From Roseateles sp. SL47 (GTDB lineage Bacteria; Pseudomonadota; Gammaproteobacteria; Burkholderiales; Burkholderiaceae_C): a stretch of 64,000 nt of DNA. Below, one piece after another: positions 1 through 8,501 of the stretch. The notes under the pieces are model-generated. The model saw nothing but the letters and a program-made list of their open reading frames with translations, was not told where the DNA came from and did no database searches. The translations under genes and the position numbers were made by a program. Within the stretch, counting starts at the first letter, position 1. Each line of letters begins with the position of its first letter. The stretch spans positions 3,534,001 to 3,598,000 of the forward strand of contig NZ_CP113068.1 in assembly GCF_026625885.1 (NCBI RefSeq), written 5' to 3'.

Positions 1-765
1 ACAGCCGGTGATCAACCTGCTGCGCGACCAGCTGTTGGACGCCCCGCTGGTGTTCGGCGACGAGACTGAGCTGCAGGTGCTCAAGGAACCTGGCCGCAGT
101 GCGCAGGCCAAGAGCTATATCTGGGCGCAGATGACCAATGGCAGCGGCCGGGACGGCACTGGGCCACCGATCCGGCTGTTCGCTTACTCCCCGAGTCGCT
201 CGACGAAGACGGCGATGGAGCTGTATGCAGGCATTGGCCCGGGCGCCGTGCTGATGACGGACGGCTACGAGGTCTACGACACCGTGGCCGAGACGCACCG
301 GCTCGTGCACCTGGCGTGCTGGACGCACTGCCGAAGGTACTTCATCGAAGCGCTGCAGGCCTTGCCAAAGGCCCAGCGAGGGCCCGATCAGCTCGCGGCA
401 CGCTTCATCGCGCTCATCGGCGAGCTGTACCACGTCGAGGCACAGGCCAAGCGCGACGGCGCCGACACGGATGAGCTCAAGCGCCGGCGCCAGCGGGACA
501 GCGCCCCCGTGTTGGACAAGATCGAGACGCTGCTGCTGGCCAACCTGCACGGTGTGCTGCCCAAGAGCCTGTTGGGGCAGGCGCTGCACTACCTCGCTTC
601 GCAGTGGAGCAAGCTCAAGCGCTACGTCGAGGACGGCCGCTACAGCATCGGTAGAGTAGAGATGTGGCGCGGTGGCAGTAGGTCAAGGCATCGCTGTTTC
701 CGCCCCTTTCGGTTGGCGGTGCCCTATGAGCCCGACCGTAACTCCGTCTCCACATCCCCCTCGTC

Positions 766-798
<33 letters not shown>

Positions 799-810
799 TC
801 TTCCGACGCA

Positions 811-2223
811 TCAAGCCTTCGCGTTCGAGCGGCCGCGCTTAATCGGCAGCAGGCATATCAGCCCCAACTTTTGGTAGAGGTACTGGTCGGAGTATTGGCG
901 GTACCCCGTTCCCCGCTTGCCGCTTCGTCTTCGCAGCCAGATCCTCAGACGCCTCGCGGTGTAGTCGTCAACGGACTTGTAAATATCTTTAACAGGCCCT
1001 TGATCGAAGTAGTTCGCCCAGCCGCGCAAGATGGGGTTGAGTTCTTCAACCCGGTCCGCCGGCGTCGTGGCGTTCCACCGGTTGGTCGTCTCGTCGTGTA
1101 TGCGTCCCCGCAGGCGCTTGATCGATTTCTTCGACGGCGCCGTGCCCCAGTAGGGTCGGCCCCGGAACCCGTAGAACTTGCCCACGGTGTAGCCCAGGAA
1201 GTCGAATCGCTCGTCGGGCAGCTTGACCAGTCGAGTCTTCGTTTCGTTGACCGTCAGGCCGAGCTTGGACATCAGTCGCCGCATCGTTGCCATCGCCTCC
1301 TCCCCCATGCCGTCACGACACAGGATGACGAAGTCGTCGGCATAGTTGACCACCTCGGCTTGCAGCCGCCGCGCGTACCCACCGTGATACCACGCCAGCA
1401 TGAAGCGACGGAAGTACAGGTTGGCCAGCAACGGCGAGATCACTCCCCCTTGGGGCGTGCCACGGTTTGTGTCGCGCGCGACCGTCGTGCGGATTTCGCC
1501 GCCGCCGACCACGCGCTCAACCACCGGCGCGTCAAGCCACTGGCGTATCGTCGCCAGCACCGTCCCATCTGAGACCCGACGTGCGGCGCAGCGCAGCAGG
1601 TCTCCATGCGGAATTGTGTTGAAGTAGTCAGCCAGATCGGCGTCTACCACCTCGCGCGCCCCACGATCGGCAATGCCGAAGTGAATGCGGCGAAGCGCCA
1701 TCTTGGCATCCAGGCCTTCGCGGAAGCCGTACTGCCAGGGGAACAAATCTTCGTTGAAGATCGGTCCAAGAACCAACAGCACCGCCATTTGCGCGACCCG
1801 GTCGCGGATGGTTGGAATGCCCAGGGGGAGTTGCCCACCATTTGCCTTGGGGATCCATACACGCAGCAGGGGCGCGCACCGGTACTGCTTGGTGCGCAGC
1901 TCCTGCCTCAGTCTTTGCAGCCAGTCTTTCAGCCCTCGGTCTTCGATGATCGAGAAGCTCTCGCCATCCACGCCCGGCGCACCGCGATTGGCGCGGCACC
2001 TCCGGTACGCCTCGTGCAAGACATCTTCCCGGCACACCTTGTCCCACAGGCTGTAGAACTTTGCAGCTGCTTCGCTCTTGGCTTTCGCCTGTAACGTGCT
2101 CTGCAGGGTTCGAACCGAATCGAGCGGGGTTGCTAGGCTTGCGCCAATCCCCGGGCTCTTCCCGCTTTGCACCTTCGCATCGGAACAGGGGGCCTTCGCT
2201 CCACCAGCGTTACCCAGCTTCAT
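811..2223 (-). CDS. ltrA: Group II intron-encoded reverse transcriptase/maturase
   Basis: A 470-aa protein that should assist intron splicing and reverse-transcribe the intron at its DNA target. Visible features are the N-terminal [14 protein letters not shown] block, the [13 protein letters not shown] region, the RT palm with [15 protein letters not shown] and the catalytic [10 protein letters not shown], then a maturase (domain X) stretch with [11 protein letters not shown]. No HNH endonuclease follows domain X, so retrohoming would depend on replication-fork or other priming, an inference from the family. The ATG at 2223 was chosen because upstream residues look non-coding and the family begins close to this point. 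The frame is intact. Confidence 0.88.
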   Translation of the reverse strand: MKLGNAGGAKAPCSDAKVQSGKSPGIGASLATPLDSVRTLQSTLQAKAKSEAAAKFYSLWDKVCREDVLHEAYRRCRANRGAPGVDGESFSIIEDRGLKDWLQRLRQELRTKQYRCAPLLRVWIPKANGGQLPLGIPTIRDRVAQMAVLLVLGPIFNEDLFPWQYGFREGLDAKMALRRIHFGIADRGAREVVDADLADYFNTIPHGDLLRCAARRVSDGTVLATIRQWLDAPVVERVVGGGEIRTTVARDTNRGTPQGGVISPLLANLYFRRFMLAWYHGGYARRLQAEVVNYADDFVILCRDGMGEEAMATMRRLMSKLGLTVNETKTRLVKLPDERFDFLGYTVGKFYGFRGRPYWGTAPSKKSIKRLRGRIHDETTNRWNATTPADRVEELNPILRGWANYFDQGPVKDIYKSVDDYTARRLRIWLRRRSGKRGTGYRQYSDQYLYQKLGLICLLPIKRGRSNAKA

Positions 2224-2928
2224 CACTACTACACCCCCATCCGCCATCCGCAACGGCCGACTTCCATCCCTCACGAGATCGTCGTTGCCCAGCAGCCAGC
2301 CGAGCACCACCACGGACTTCCCTTGTTGCACGGTCGATCGGTTGTCATGCGTGCTGCCACCACTACCCCGGTGGACGCGGTGCCTGCATTTCACGCTCGC
2401 TTGGGCACCGCCGTCGGCCTTCCTCGTTGTTATGGCGAGTCGGCATCCACGACGAATTTTCGAGGCCTGCTCAGTGTTCACTCACGTTGCGGCCCGCATG
2501 ACCTGCTTGCCTCCAAACGAGGCGTTTTCAGGCAGTGCTTCAGTCCATTCGTTACCTCCTGAACCGCTCCCTGTGCTTCCGGCTGGAGCGCGAGTTCGCC
2601 GGGTCGGACTTCGGGTTCGGCCAAGGACCTCTCCCGTCACCGACGGATCAACCGTGCCTTAGCAAGGCACACATAACAACCATCTGGAGCGGCAGATCAA
2701 GCCCTGGGCCATGGGCCGCAAGGCATGGCAGTTCGTGGGCAGCGAGCTCGCCGGTCAACGTGCCGCCATCATCATGAGCCTGGTGCAGTCCGCGCGGCTG
2801 AACGGGCACGACCCGTGGGCCTACCTGCGCGACGTGTTGGAGCGGCTGCCGACTCTGCCCAACACGAGGCTCGAAGAGCTGCTGCCGCATCGGTGGCAAG
2901 CCCAAAGCGCAATGCTGAACACCACATC

Positions 2929-3147
2929 GTGAACAACCTTGAAGCCTTGATCGAGGACGGAGGCGAGGTGACGCTGGGCCGCGAGGACGACCACCCCTTC
3001 GTCGCTATAGCGACTGACGAGGACGTCGTCGCCATGCTCGTGCGTCGCGAAGGTGAGACGCTGACGGCGTTACTGCGACGGCTTGATCGTGCCGTGGGGA
3101 AATACTTCGAAAGCGGTCAAATCATCGACGAGGTCTACGACCTCTGA
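2929..3147 (+). CDS. Small hypothetical protein at the right end of the IS66 element
   Basis: A 72-aa acidic ORF starting with GTG inside the transposase stop codon (GTGA overlap), so probably translationally coupled. The sequence begins VNNLEALIEDGGEVTLG and contains a likely amphipathic stretch TALLRRLDRAVGKYF. It lies between tnpC and the IS66 right terminus near 3191, so it belongs to the element. I do not recognise the family. It may be a passenger or a transposition accessory gene. The coupling and intact frame favour real coding, but the short length keeps confidence moderate. Confidence 0.5.
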   Translation: MNNLEALIEDGGEVTLGREDDHPFVAIATDEDVVAMLVRREGETLTALLRRLDRAVGKYFESGQIIDEVYDL

Positions 3148-3187
3148 CCAATGACGTCCGGCGCGTCAAGATGGTCGGACCAGACGC

Positions 3188-3541
3188 TCACTGAACAGTG
3201 GTGTCGCCACGGCGGATCTCCACCGCAACGGTGCTCGGCGCTTGCGTCGACGCTAGTGGCAAGGTGGGCGGCGTCTCCTGCGGCATGGGTAGCTGCACAA
3301 ACGCCGGCACCACCGCCACAGTGTCGTTGTGTGCACTGCTCGGTGCGCACTCATCGGCCTCTCGAACCCAGCGGCGCAGCATGTTGGCGTTGAGGCCGTT
3401 GGCCAGAGCCACCGCCGCCGTCGAGACGCCGGGCTGGCGCGCCAGCTCGATGACTCGCGTCTTGAACTCTTCCGAATGCCGGCGCCAGCTACGCCCAGTC
3501 GGTGTCTTCGGTTCCTCTGTGCTCAAGTCTGAAGTGCCCAT
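3188..3541 (-). pseudogene. tnpA: IS66 accessory protein TnpA, 3' truncated
   Basis: The first ORF of a second IS66, preserving the Tn3-like helix-turn-helix region RRHSEEFKTRVIELARQPG and AVALANGLNANMLRRWVREA. Family members continue past the VEIRRGD motif, but here the frame stops two or three residues later where the end of the other IS66 begins, so about the last 20 residues are gone. Upstream on the minus strand is a typical IS66 leader with CCGGTGACCGGAGTTGG, ending near 3600 against the IS3 remnant. The tnpB and tnpC genes expected downstream are missing. Confidence 0.8.
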
Positions 3542-3742
3542 ATGTCCACGAATTTGGTCGTGGACACAAGCATCCAACTCCGGTCACCGGACTTCAAGGT
3601 GACTTCGGCGGACGCATACGCGGCCGAATGAGAAGTGGGTGACTGACGTGACCGAATTCAACGTCCGCGGGGCCAAGCTCTACCTGTCACCTGTCATGGA
3701 TCTCTACAACGGCGAAATCGTGACCTTCGAGATGCAGGAGAG

Positions 3743-3927
3743 GGCTCTTTGCGCGTTAATTGATGATGGCTCATTCCATGAGCGACCTGATCGTCAAGAT
3801 GGCTGCTCGCATTGCATGTTTTGCGGTGCTGGAGCCGAAGATGGACCCAAGAGAGTTGAAACAGTGGCTGAGTTCGGTGGCCCGGCTGACGGCGCGGCAG
3901 AAGGCTGAATTGCTCAAGGCCTTGGGG
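3743..3927 (+). repeat. Left arm of a 185-bp inverted repeat (duplicate IS1595 end)
   Basis: Matches the reverse complement of 4875-5059 over 185 bp with only about two mismatches. It carries the terminal repeat and the first 55 or so codons of the transposase, read on the plus strand from 3760. The frame then runs into unrelated spacer sequence and stops near 4005, so it is a non-functional fragment. Confidence 0.88.
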
Positions 3928-4001
3928 CACTTCTCAAAACCTCTCTCACACCTGACACCGGAATCGGTCACCATACAGGCCATGATCAGGCTCTTTGATC
4001 G

Positions 4002-5042
4002 TTAATTAGTGATGCTCTCCAGCCCAATTGCCAAAGCCAACAGTGGCGCGGACTTACGTGGGTTTTTGCTGGCGCGATCCAACGCACGGAACCACCCGAG
4101 GTAGCTCTGCAAGTAGTCCGTGGCCACGCCCTTGAATCGCGCAATCCAGCCCTTGAGGCGGCTGTGATATCCGTTGGCGTTCTGAATGTGCCAGGGCCCG
4201 CGCACCCGCTCGCCGGCGCTCATGTTGAGCGCCTCATGCTGAAGCTTCAGATCGATGGCGGCCGCCGCCATCGCCGCCGAGCCATCCGTGCACAGGATGG
4301 CGTCTGGGTGAAGGGTCGGCCGGAGTGCTTGCGTCAGGCAGTCCTTCGACACTGCGTCCAGCAAGAAGTCTGCCGTCGCACCCGAGCGGTCTCGGGCTAC
4401 GAGGATAGGGATCAGGTCTTCGCCGCGCTGCGCGCGCGACACCCGCCCGCCGCGCTTGCGCGCCGGGCGGCCCGGGCGCTGGCCCTTGCTGGAGCGCAGG
4501 AAAAAGGTCTCATCGGCTTCCACCACGCCTGTGAGTGCTGCCGCCTTCACCGGCTGGGCCAGGCGCAGGAAGCGATGCCGCCAGCGGAACGCCGTGGAGG
4601 GCGCCACGTCCAGTGCGTCAGCACTCTGATGCACGCTCAGGCCCTGACACAGCACGTCTTGCTGCTTGAGCCACTTGGCCTTCAGACGCAGTCGGGCCAG
4701 CGGGGTGGCAGTCAGGGCATTGAAGCTGCGTCGGCAGGCGCGGCACTTGTAGCGCTGCAGCCCACTGGCGTTGCCGTTGCGCACGATGTGGGTGGCAGCG
4801 CAGTGCGGGCAGGCTGGGTGCACATCCAGGCGCGACTCCACCAGCGCGCGGACCTGGACTTCGTCTACGTCAGCCCCCAAGGCCTTGAGCAATTCAGCCT
4901 TCTGCCGCGCCGTCAGCCGGGCCACCGAACTCAGCCACTGCTTCAACTCTCTTGGGTCCATCTTCGGCTCCAGCACCGCAAAACATGCGATGCGAGCAGC
5001 CATCTTGACGATCAGGTCGCTCATGGAATGAGCCATCATCAA
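4002..5042 (-). CDS. IS1595 family transposase
   Basis: A 346-aa DDE transposase of the ISXO2-like type. An N-terminal helical region is followed by a zinc ribbon with CPHC and CRAC pairs (about residues 78-104), an HTH-like region SADALDVAPSTAFRWRHRF, then the catalytic domain with GVVEADETFF (first Asp), ILCTDGSAAM (second Asp) and NANGYHSRLKGWIARFKGV near the third catalytic position. Length and frame are intact and both element ends are present, so it may be functional. It lies antisense within the IS3 transposase gene. The first ATG at 5042 was used; later Met codons nearby are possible. Confidence 0.9.
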   Translation of the reverse strand: MMMAHSMSDLIVKMAARIACFAVLEPKMDPRELKQWLSSVARLTARQKAELLKALGADVDEVQVRALVESRLDVHPACPHCAATHIVRNGNASGLQRYKCRACRRSFNALTATPLARLRLKAKWLKQQDVLCQGLSVHQSADALDVAPSTAFRWRHRFLRLAQPVKAAALTGVVEADETFFLRSSKGQRPGRPARKRGGRVSRAQRGEDLIPILVARDRSGATADFLLDAVSKDCLTQALRPTLHPDAILCTDGSAAMAAAAIDLKLQHEALNMSAGERVRGPWHIQNANGYHSRLKGWIARFKGVATDYLQSYLGWFRALDRASKNPRKSAPLLALAIGLESITN

Positions 5043-5059
5043 TTAACGCGCAAAGAGCC
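4875..5059 (-). repeat. Right arm of the 185-bp inverted repeat (true IS1595 transposase end)
   Basis: Partner of 3743-3927. This copy is contiguous with the full transposase gene and carries the terminal sequence GGCTCTTTGCGCG, read on the minus strand. The near identity of the arms points to a recent duplication. Confidence 0.88.
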
Positions 5060-5515
5060 CAGGAGAGGCCTCTGTACTCCCTGGTTGGGAACATGCTCAA
5101 GAAGGCGCTCTCCAAGCTGCAGGACTGCAGAGCAGCACCGCTTCTTCACTCTGATCAGGGCTGGCACTATCAGATGCCCGCGTACCGCAAACAACTCAGC
5201 GCACATGGGCTGACGCAAAGCATGTCTCGAAAGGGCAATTGCCTGGACAACGCGGCCATGGAGAGCTTCTTCGGCACCCTCAAGTCAGAGTTCTTCTACC
5301 TCAACAAGTTCATGGACGTCGCAGAGCTGAAGTCAGGCTTGCGCCGCTATATTCGCTACTACAACCATCAGCGCATCAAACTCAAGCTCAACGGTTTAAG
5401 TCCGGTGCAGTTCAGGCTGCGCGCTATGAACGCCTAGCTTCCAGCCGTCCAACTTCTGGGGGTCAGTTCAAAGCCGGGGCGATTCACCACCAATTCTTCT
5501 GATTCAGTGGACTAG

Positions 5516-5615
5516 ATGCCGATCCCGCACTGGCTCCATTACGCCGATCACGCACTGGCTCTAATATGGCGATCCGCTCCTGGCTCCTACATGCCGATCA
5601 CGGATTGGCTCCTAT
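5516..5615. repeat. Four tandem 25-bp imperfect repeats
   Basis: Units start at 5516, 5541, 5566 and 5591, each close to ATGCCGATCACGCACTGGCT plus five variable bases. A degenerate fifth unit may start at 5616. The arrangement resembles the multiple transposase-binding repeats at ends of IS21-family elements, so this could be the scar of a lost element. No flanking transposase of that type remains next to it. Confidence 0.7.
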
Positions 5616-5735
5616 ATGACGGTCGGTGACACCCCACAGCACGTCTAAGCGCCTTTCAGCAGCTCTCAGTAGCTTTCAGCGCCTCTTAGCACCTTTGGTA
5701 TCTCCGGGCCTCTCATGGCCGCTTTCGGTAGGTGG

Positions 5736-5867
5736 TCAGACCTTCGCCACCCAATACCCGGACTTCCCGCCGAGCTTCTTCAGCACCCGGATCTGTTCCG
5801 TGACCATGCCGCGGTCGGCCGCCTTGCACATGTCGTACATGGTGAGCAGCCCGACCTTCACGGCGGT
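5736..5867 (-). pseudogene. moaC: 3' remnant of moaC (cyclic pyranopterin monophosphate synthase)
   Basis: The last 43 codons of a MoaC-like protein. The frame reads [20 protein letters not shown] and then [13 protein letters not shown] before a stop, matching the conserved MoaC C-terminus. The upstream part, including the catalytic Lys and His region, is missing: conserved residues stop at about 5867 and unrelated sequence follows. The complete MoaC makes cyclic pyranopterin monophosphate for molybdenum cofactor. moeA and moaD occur 25 kb away at 30329-31959, so this scrap may mark an ancestral insertion point or an imported fragment. Confidence 0.75.
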
Positions 5868-6006
5868 GCGGGGCGGGGCTCCTGCGCTCCCATTTCGCAA
5901 CTTCTATCAATCTTGGTTGGACAAAATTTGGACGGCTGTTTCGACTGTTTCGGCTATCCGGCGGCAATCCTAGCAGCACGGGAAACCCAAGCAACAAGCT
6001 GGAGAG

Positions 6007-6225
6007 TCAGCCTTCGCGCTGTATCTCTCTGGCGCGAGGGCCTCGCTCTTCTTGGCTGACAACGAATGACACGGGAGTGCCCTCGAAGAGCACAGCTTCC
6101 GCGTTGGCATCCGTCCGCAAGAAGAAGACGTCCTTCCCTTTGGCACGGCGAATGAAGCCAAAGCCCTTCATAGGGAGATATGCCTTGACCACACCAAACT
6201 CTCGAACTTGCTTGCCTTCATCCAT
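6007..6225 (-). CDS. Cold-shock-domain protein of the retron operon
   Basis: A 72-aa single-domain protein with the cold-shock fold signature. GVVKAYLPMKGFGFIRR carries the RNP1-like nucleic-acid-binding strand and KDVFFLRTD the RNP2-like strand, followed by GTPVSFVVSQEERGPRARE. The ATG at 6225 overlaps the end of the reverse transcriptase gene (stop at 6218) by 8 nt, so the two are translationally coupled. Cold-shock proteins bind single-stranded RNA or DNA. In retrons an accessory gene usually encodes the effector or a partner of the msDNA complex, so this protein is the likely partner here. Its sequence is more divergent than a housekeeping Csp. Confidence 0.85.
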   Translation of the reverse strand: MDEGKQVREFGVVKAYLPMKGFGFIRRAKGKDVFFLRTDANAEAVLFEGTPVSFVVSQEERGPRAREIQREG

Positions 6226-7402
6226 GAATTGCCTTCTCCAAGCTATTTGATGGAGAGATGCCTTGCATCCTCTGCCTGAGATTCTTTGCCATTTCGGGTC
6301 TATTTCTGGCAAGAATATTGATGCGATGCATTATCCGATAGTATCGCTCGATATACCCCTGAGACCCTCTTGCGTGGAGGGCAGTCTTGCCAAGCCCTGC
6401 AACTAGGGCGCGGGTCTTCCGTATTCCGTTCGTGCCATACTCCGGGAGGACGCTACGAAGCTGCTCTCTGAAAATCGCCGCCTGCGGATGCGAAAGCTGA
6501 GCCAGCTTCCCCACTCGTCCAGAAACTTTATCGTGCAACTTGTGATAGTCGGGGCTAGTGCGCTCCATTGCACCTTCGTCGACGCATTTTCGGACAGCTT
6601 TTCTGATTTCCATTCGCTCTGTGCGAAGGACTCGTGGTTGACCTCGATTCAACCAGAGGCCGGTGACCATCATTAGTTCATCGGGATTTGATGCGGACGT
6701 TAGACGTGTCTTCTTCCTCTTCAATCTCAAGCCTTGCGGCTTCAGCATAGCCCGAACCTGATCGATGACTTTGTCGACTCGCTTCGGTGACAGCCTATCG
6801 TTTGAGGAGATAGTGATATCGTCGATTAGTCGAGAATACTTGAGCCCTTGCTCTCGTAGGCTGTTCACCAAGCGAGGTTCATGCTCGAAGAAGATTAGGT
6901 TTGCCAAGTAGGTGCTCGTGCACGCACCCTGGGGAACCACGCCATCCTTCGTACAAAGGTCGGCTAAGAGGTTTGCGACTGCTGGTGGTTGCTTGAATAC
7001 GTTGGATAGTATTTGCAACACCCTGCTGCGGCTTATGCTGGGGAAGAAGTTCTCGATATCCAGAGCTAGGATCGCATCCGCGTGGGAGTGGATCTTGGCA
7101 TTCCTAACGTAATCCCGATCCTTTATCCCACCCATCAGGTACGGTGGGAACTCAACTCGCTCAAACAGCAAGCGATTGATGCGCTTTTGAATTAGTTTGA
7201 GATCGTACTCGGGACCGGATACGGTTCGATCCGAGCCATCCTTCTTTTTGACTAGAAAGTCGGAGTACTTTTTCGAGGCCGAACCTGCTAAGGTGCGCAG
7301 ATCCTGCACAGAAATGCGAAGCGCGCGCGCCAGAGCCTCCGGATGGGCAATTGGCGATCCAGAGAAGGTGGGTTTCATGTGGTTGGCTAAAATAACAGAC
7401 AC
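6218..7402 (-). CDS. Retron-type reverse transcriptase
   Basis: A 394-aa RT without maturase or endonuclease domains. Retron hallmarks are visible: region X with an NAxxH signature (RNAKIHSHADAILALDIENF), motif QGACTSTYLANLIF, a catalytic LIDDITIS, and a VTGLWLN stretch equivalent to the retron VTGLxVN motif. It should make a branched msDNA from a linked ncRNA. The residue before the catalytic xDD is Leu, where most retron RTs have Tyr or Phe. A GTG start at 7402 lies a few bases after the stop of the upstream small ORF; ATG at 7378 is the alternative. Base composition is clearly more AT-rich than the chromosome. Confidence 0.9.
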   Translation of the reverse strand: MSVILANHMKPTFSGSPIAHPEALARALRISVQDLRTLAGSASKKYSDFLVKKKDGSDRTVSGPEYDLKLIQKRINRLLFERVEFPPYLMGGIKDRDYVRNAKIHSHADAILALDIENFFPSISRSRVLQILSNVFKQPPAVANLLADLCTKDGVVPQGACTSTYLANLIFFEHEPRLVNSLREQGLKYSRLIDDITISSNDRLSPKRVDKVIDQVRAMLKPQGLRLKRKKTRLTSASNPDELMMVTGLWLNRGQPRVLRTERMEIRKAVRKCVDEGAMERTSPDYHKLHDKVSGRVGKLAQLSHPQAAIFREQLRSVLPEYGTNGIRKTRALVAGLGKTALHARGSQGYIERYYRIMHRINILARNRPEMAKNLRQRMQGISPSNSLEKAIHG

Positions 7403-7408
7403 CTAGCT

Positions 7409-7600
7409 TTAACTGGACAGATACTGTTCAATCAAAGGCTTAATGTGCTCGTAAAGCCAATAAAGGCGATACGCAGTCACCAACTTTCGGCAGGCATCAT
7501 CGACATTGATTTGCCACCATTCAAGCTGTGGCATCTCAAACTTTTTAGCAGTGCGGACACTGCAGTTTGCTTTGGAACCCGATTTTTTGCGCTTAGGCAT
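7409..7600 (-). CDS. 63-aa protein encoded upstream of the retron RT
   Basis: A small protein with a basic N-terminus (MPKRKKSGSKANCSVRTAKK) and an aromatic helical part (LEWWQINVDDACRKL, YRLYWLYEHIKPL). It has a strong ribosome-binding site, AAAGGAGATAA, spaced correctly before the ATG at 7600. Its stop is 6 nt before the RT GTG codon, suggesting coupled translation. I do not recognise a family. It could be a nucleic-acid-binding partner or antitoxin-like component of the retron. A competing view is that this segment belongs to the ncRNA and is not translated, but the RBS argues against that. Confidence 0.6.
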   Translation of the reverse strand: MPKRKKSGSKANCSVRTAKKFEMPQLEWWQINVDDACRKLVTAYRLYWLYEHIKPLIEQYLSS

Positions 7601-7604
7601 TAGA

Positions 7605-7900
7605 TTATCTCCTTTGGTTATGAGCGATGGTTTCCCACGCCCCGTCCAACTTCGGAGATAGACTCAGCAATAACAACCTGCCTAGGTTCTAGGTGTCTGC
7701 ACGTTCGTTCAACAACGGTGTGCCCTCTTTTTCCCGCTTCCTTCTCGGGGAGCCGAGGAGGCGGAGCGGGCAGGGGTGCGCCGGTCTAGCGTCGTTAGAG
7801 TGATCCAACGATGCGTCCCTTTACAGAGACTCAGACTTGCTTTGTCCGGGTCAGCAAACTTTCAAAGAGCGACGATTCAGGCTCTCGCCTGATGTGTTTC
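7605..7900 (-). ncRNA. Candidate retron msr-msd ncRNA region
   Basis: This 300-nt gene-free stretch lies upstream of the RT operon, where the retron template RNA is expected. On the minus strand it contains a long imperfect hairpin at about 7727-7780 (CCCGCT pairing with AGCGGG, capped by CTCGG/CCGAG), suitable for the msd stem. Smaller stem-loops include TCGTT/AACGA near 7790-7812, AACCT/AGGTT near 7674-7690, and a TCAGGC-GAGA-GCCTGA hairpin near 7877-7892. The only a1/a2 pairing I could find is 5 bp (AGCAA near 7836 with TTGCT near 7666). The exact ends and the branching G are not determined. Confidence 0.4.
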
Positions 7901-8329
7901 TGAGTGTAATAGACGGTGCCGCTATGTTCGCTATCCCACAAAAGGGGGGTAGTTCATTGCGCCAGGCGCATGTCGGCCTTCCTTCATGACCTGGCGCAGC
8001 AGGATGCAGCGCTCTCTCAGTGGTTCCAGAAGGCGACTTCACGAAAGGCGCCGTTGGTGGCAGTGCCCAATGACCCGGATGGGCTGGAACCTCTTCTGCA
8101 GGTGAACCAGCGCGATATTGGTGGCAATGTCATCGCTGAACTCGGGTTCAGCTTCTCGGCCTGGACAGGGCGAGAGGCAGACATGGTGGCCTCGCTCTCG
8201 GCCACATGTGGTGTCTACAGCGCTGTAGTTCGCAACTCTGTTGTTTTGTCCTTCGACCCGGCGGCGTCACCAACGCTTGATCTTGTCCAACAGATCTTGA
8301 AAGCTGCCGTCACTGCGTTCGATCCTGAG

Positions 8330-8480
8330 TGCGGATTTCAGCGATCCCGGACAGTCATTTCAGCGTGATGGCGGACAGCGTTTCAAACTGATCGCGGACA
8401 GTTTGGGCGCGCGCAAGTGCCTGGGTTGATGGTAGCTCAGGTGTCCGCGATCAGCCTGAACCGGGCTGGCGTGGACGGCC
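8330..8480. repeat. IS21 multiple terminal repeats, istB-side end
   Basis: Several copies of a short motif of the type CGATCxCGGACAG...TTTCAG occur in both orientations between the element end and istB. They resemble the L/R transposase-binding repeats of IS21 elements and match the repeats at the other end (10850-10978). Confidence 0.75.
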
Positions 8481-8501
8481 TTGGGTTGGTCGGTTTGATG
8501 C

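Larger units (their letters stand above)
3743..5059. mobile_element. IS1595 unit with an inverted duplicate of one end, flanked by an 8-bp target duplication
   Basis: The block is bounded by direct copies of CAGGAGAG at 3735-3742 and 5060-5067, the 8-bp duplication usual for IS1595. A complete element lies at 3989-5059 with terminal repeats GGCTCTTTGATCG (left) and GGCTCTTTGCGCG (right, reverse complement). To its left, 3743-3927 repeats the right end in inverted orientation, joined by a 61-bp spacer. Both outer termini are therefore the same transposon end. The target duplication surrounds the whole 1317-bp block, so it probably moved as one unit. Confidence 0.85.
3600..5437 (+). pseudogene. 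IS3 family transposase OrfB, 5' truncated and split by IS1595
   Basis: Two exon-like pieces of an rve-domain IS3 transposase. The first (3601-3742) reads RPNEKWVTDVTEFNV and SPVMDLYNGEIVTFEMQ. The second (5068-5437) reads RPLYSLVGNMLKKAL, HSDQGWHYQ, SMSRKGNCLDNAAMESFFG and YIRYYNHQRIKLKLNG, covering the second Asp and the final Glu of the DDE triad. Deleting 3743-5059 plus one target copy joins EMQE to RPLYS in frame. The N-terminal half of OrfB and all of OrfA are absent, cut by the second IS66 near 3600. A terminal repeat with GGGGGTCAGTTCA ends near 5470. Confidence 0.88.

Noticed and set aside
1606..2662. Several plus-strand ORFs inside the intron
   Set aside because: They lie antisense to the maturase or in structured intron RNA and show no domains.
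3760..4005. Independent 81-aa protein identical at the start to the IS1595 transposase
   Set aside because: It is the inverted duplicate of the transposase 5' end running into spacer sequence, not a separate gene.
5713..5997. 94-aa minus-strand ORF
   Set aside because: It is in a different frame from the moaC remnant, has no recognisable content, and overlaps the region downstream of the cold-shock gene.
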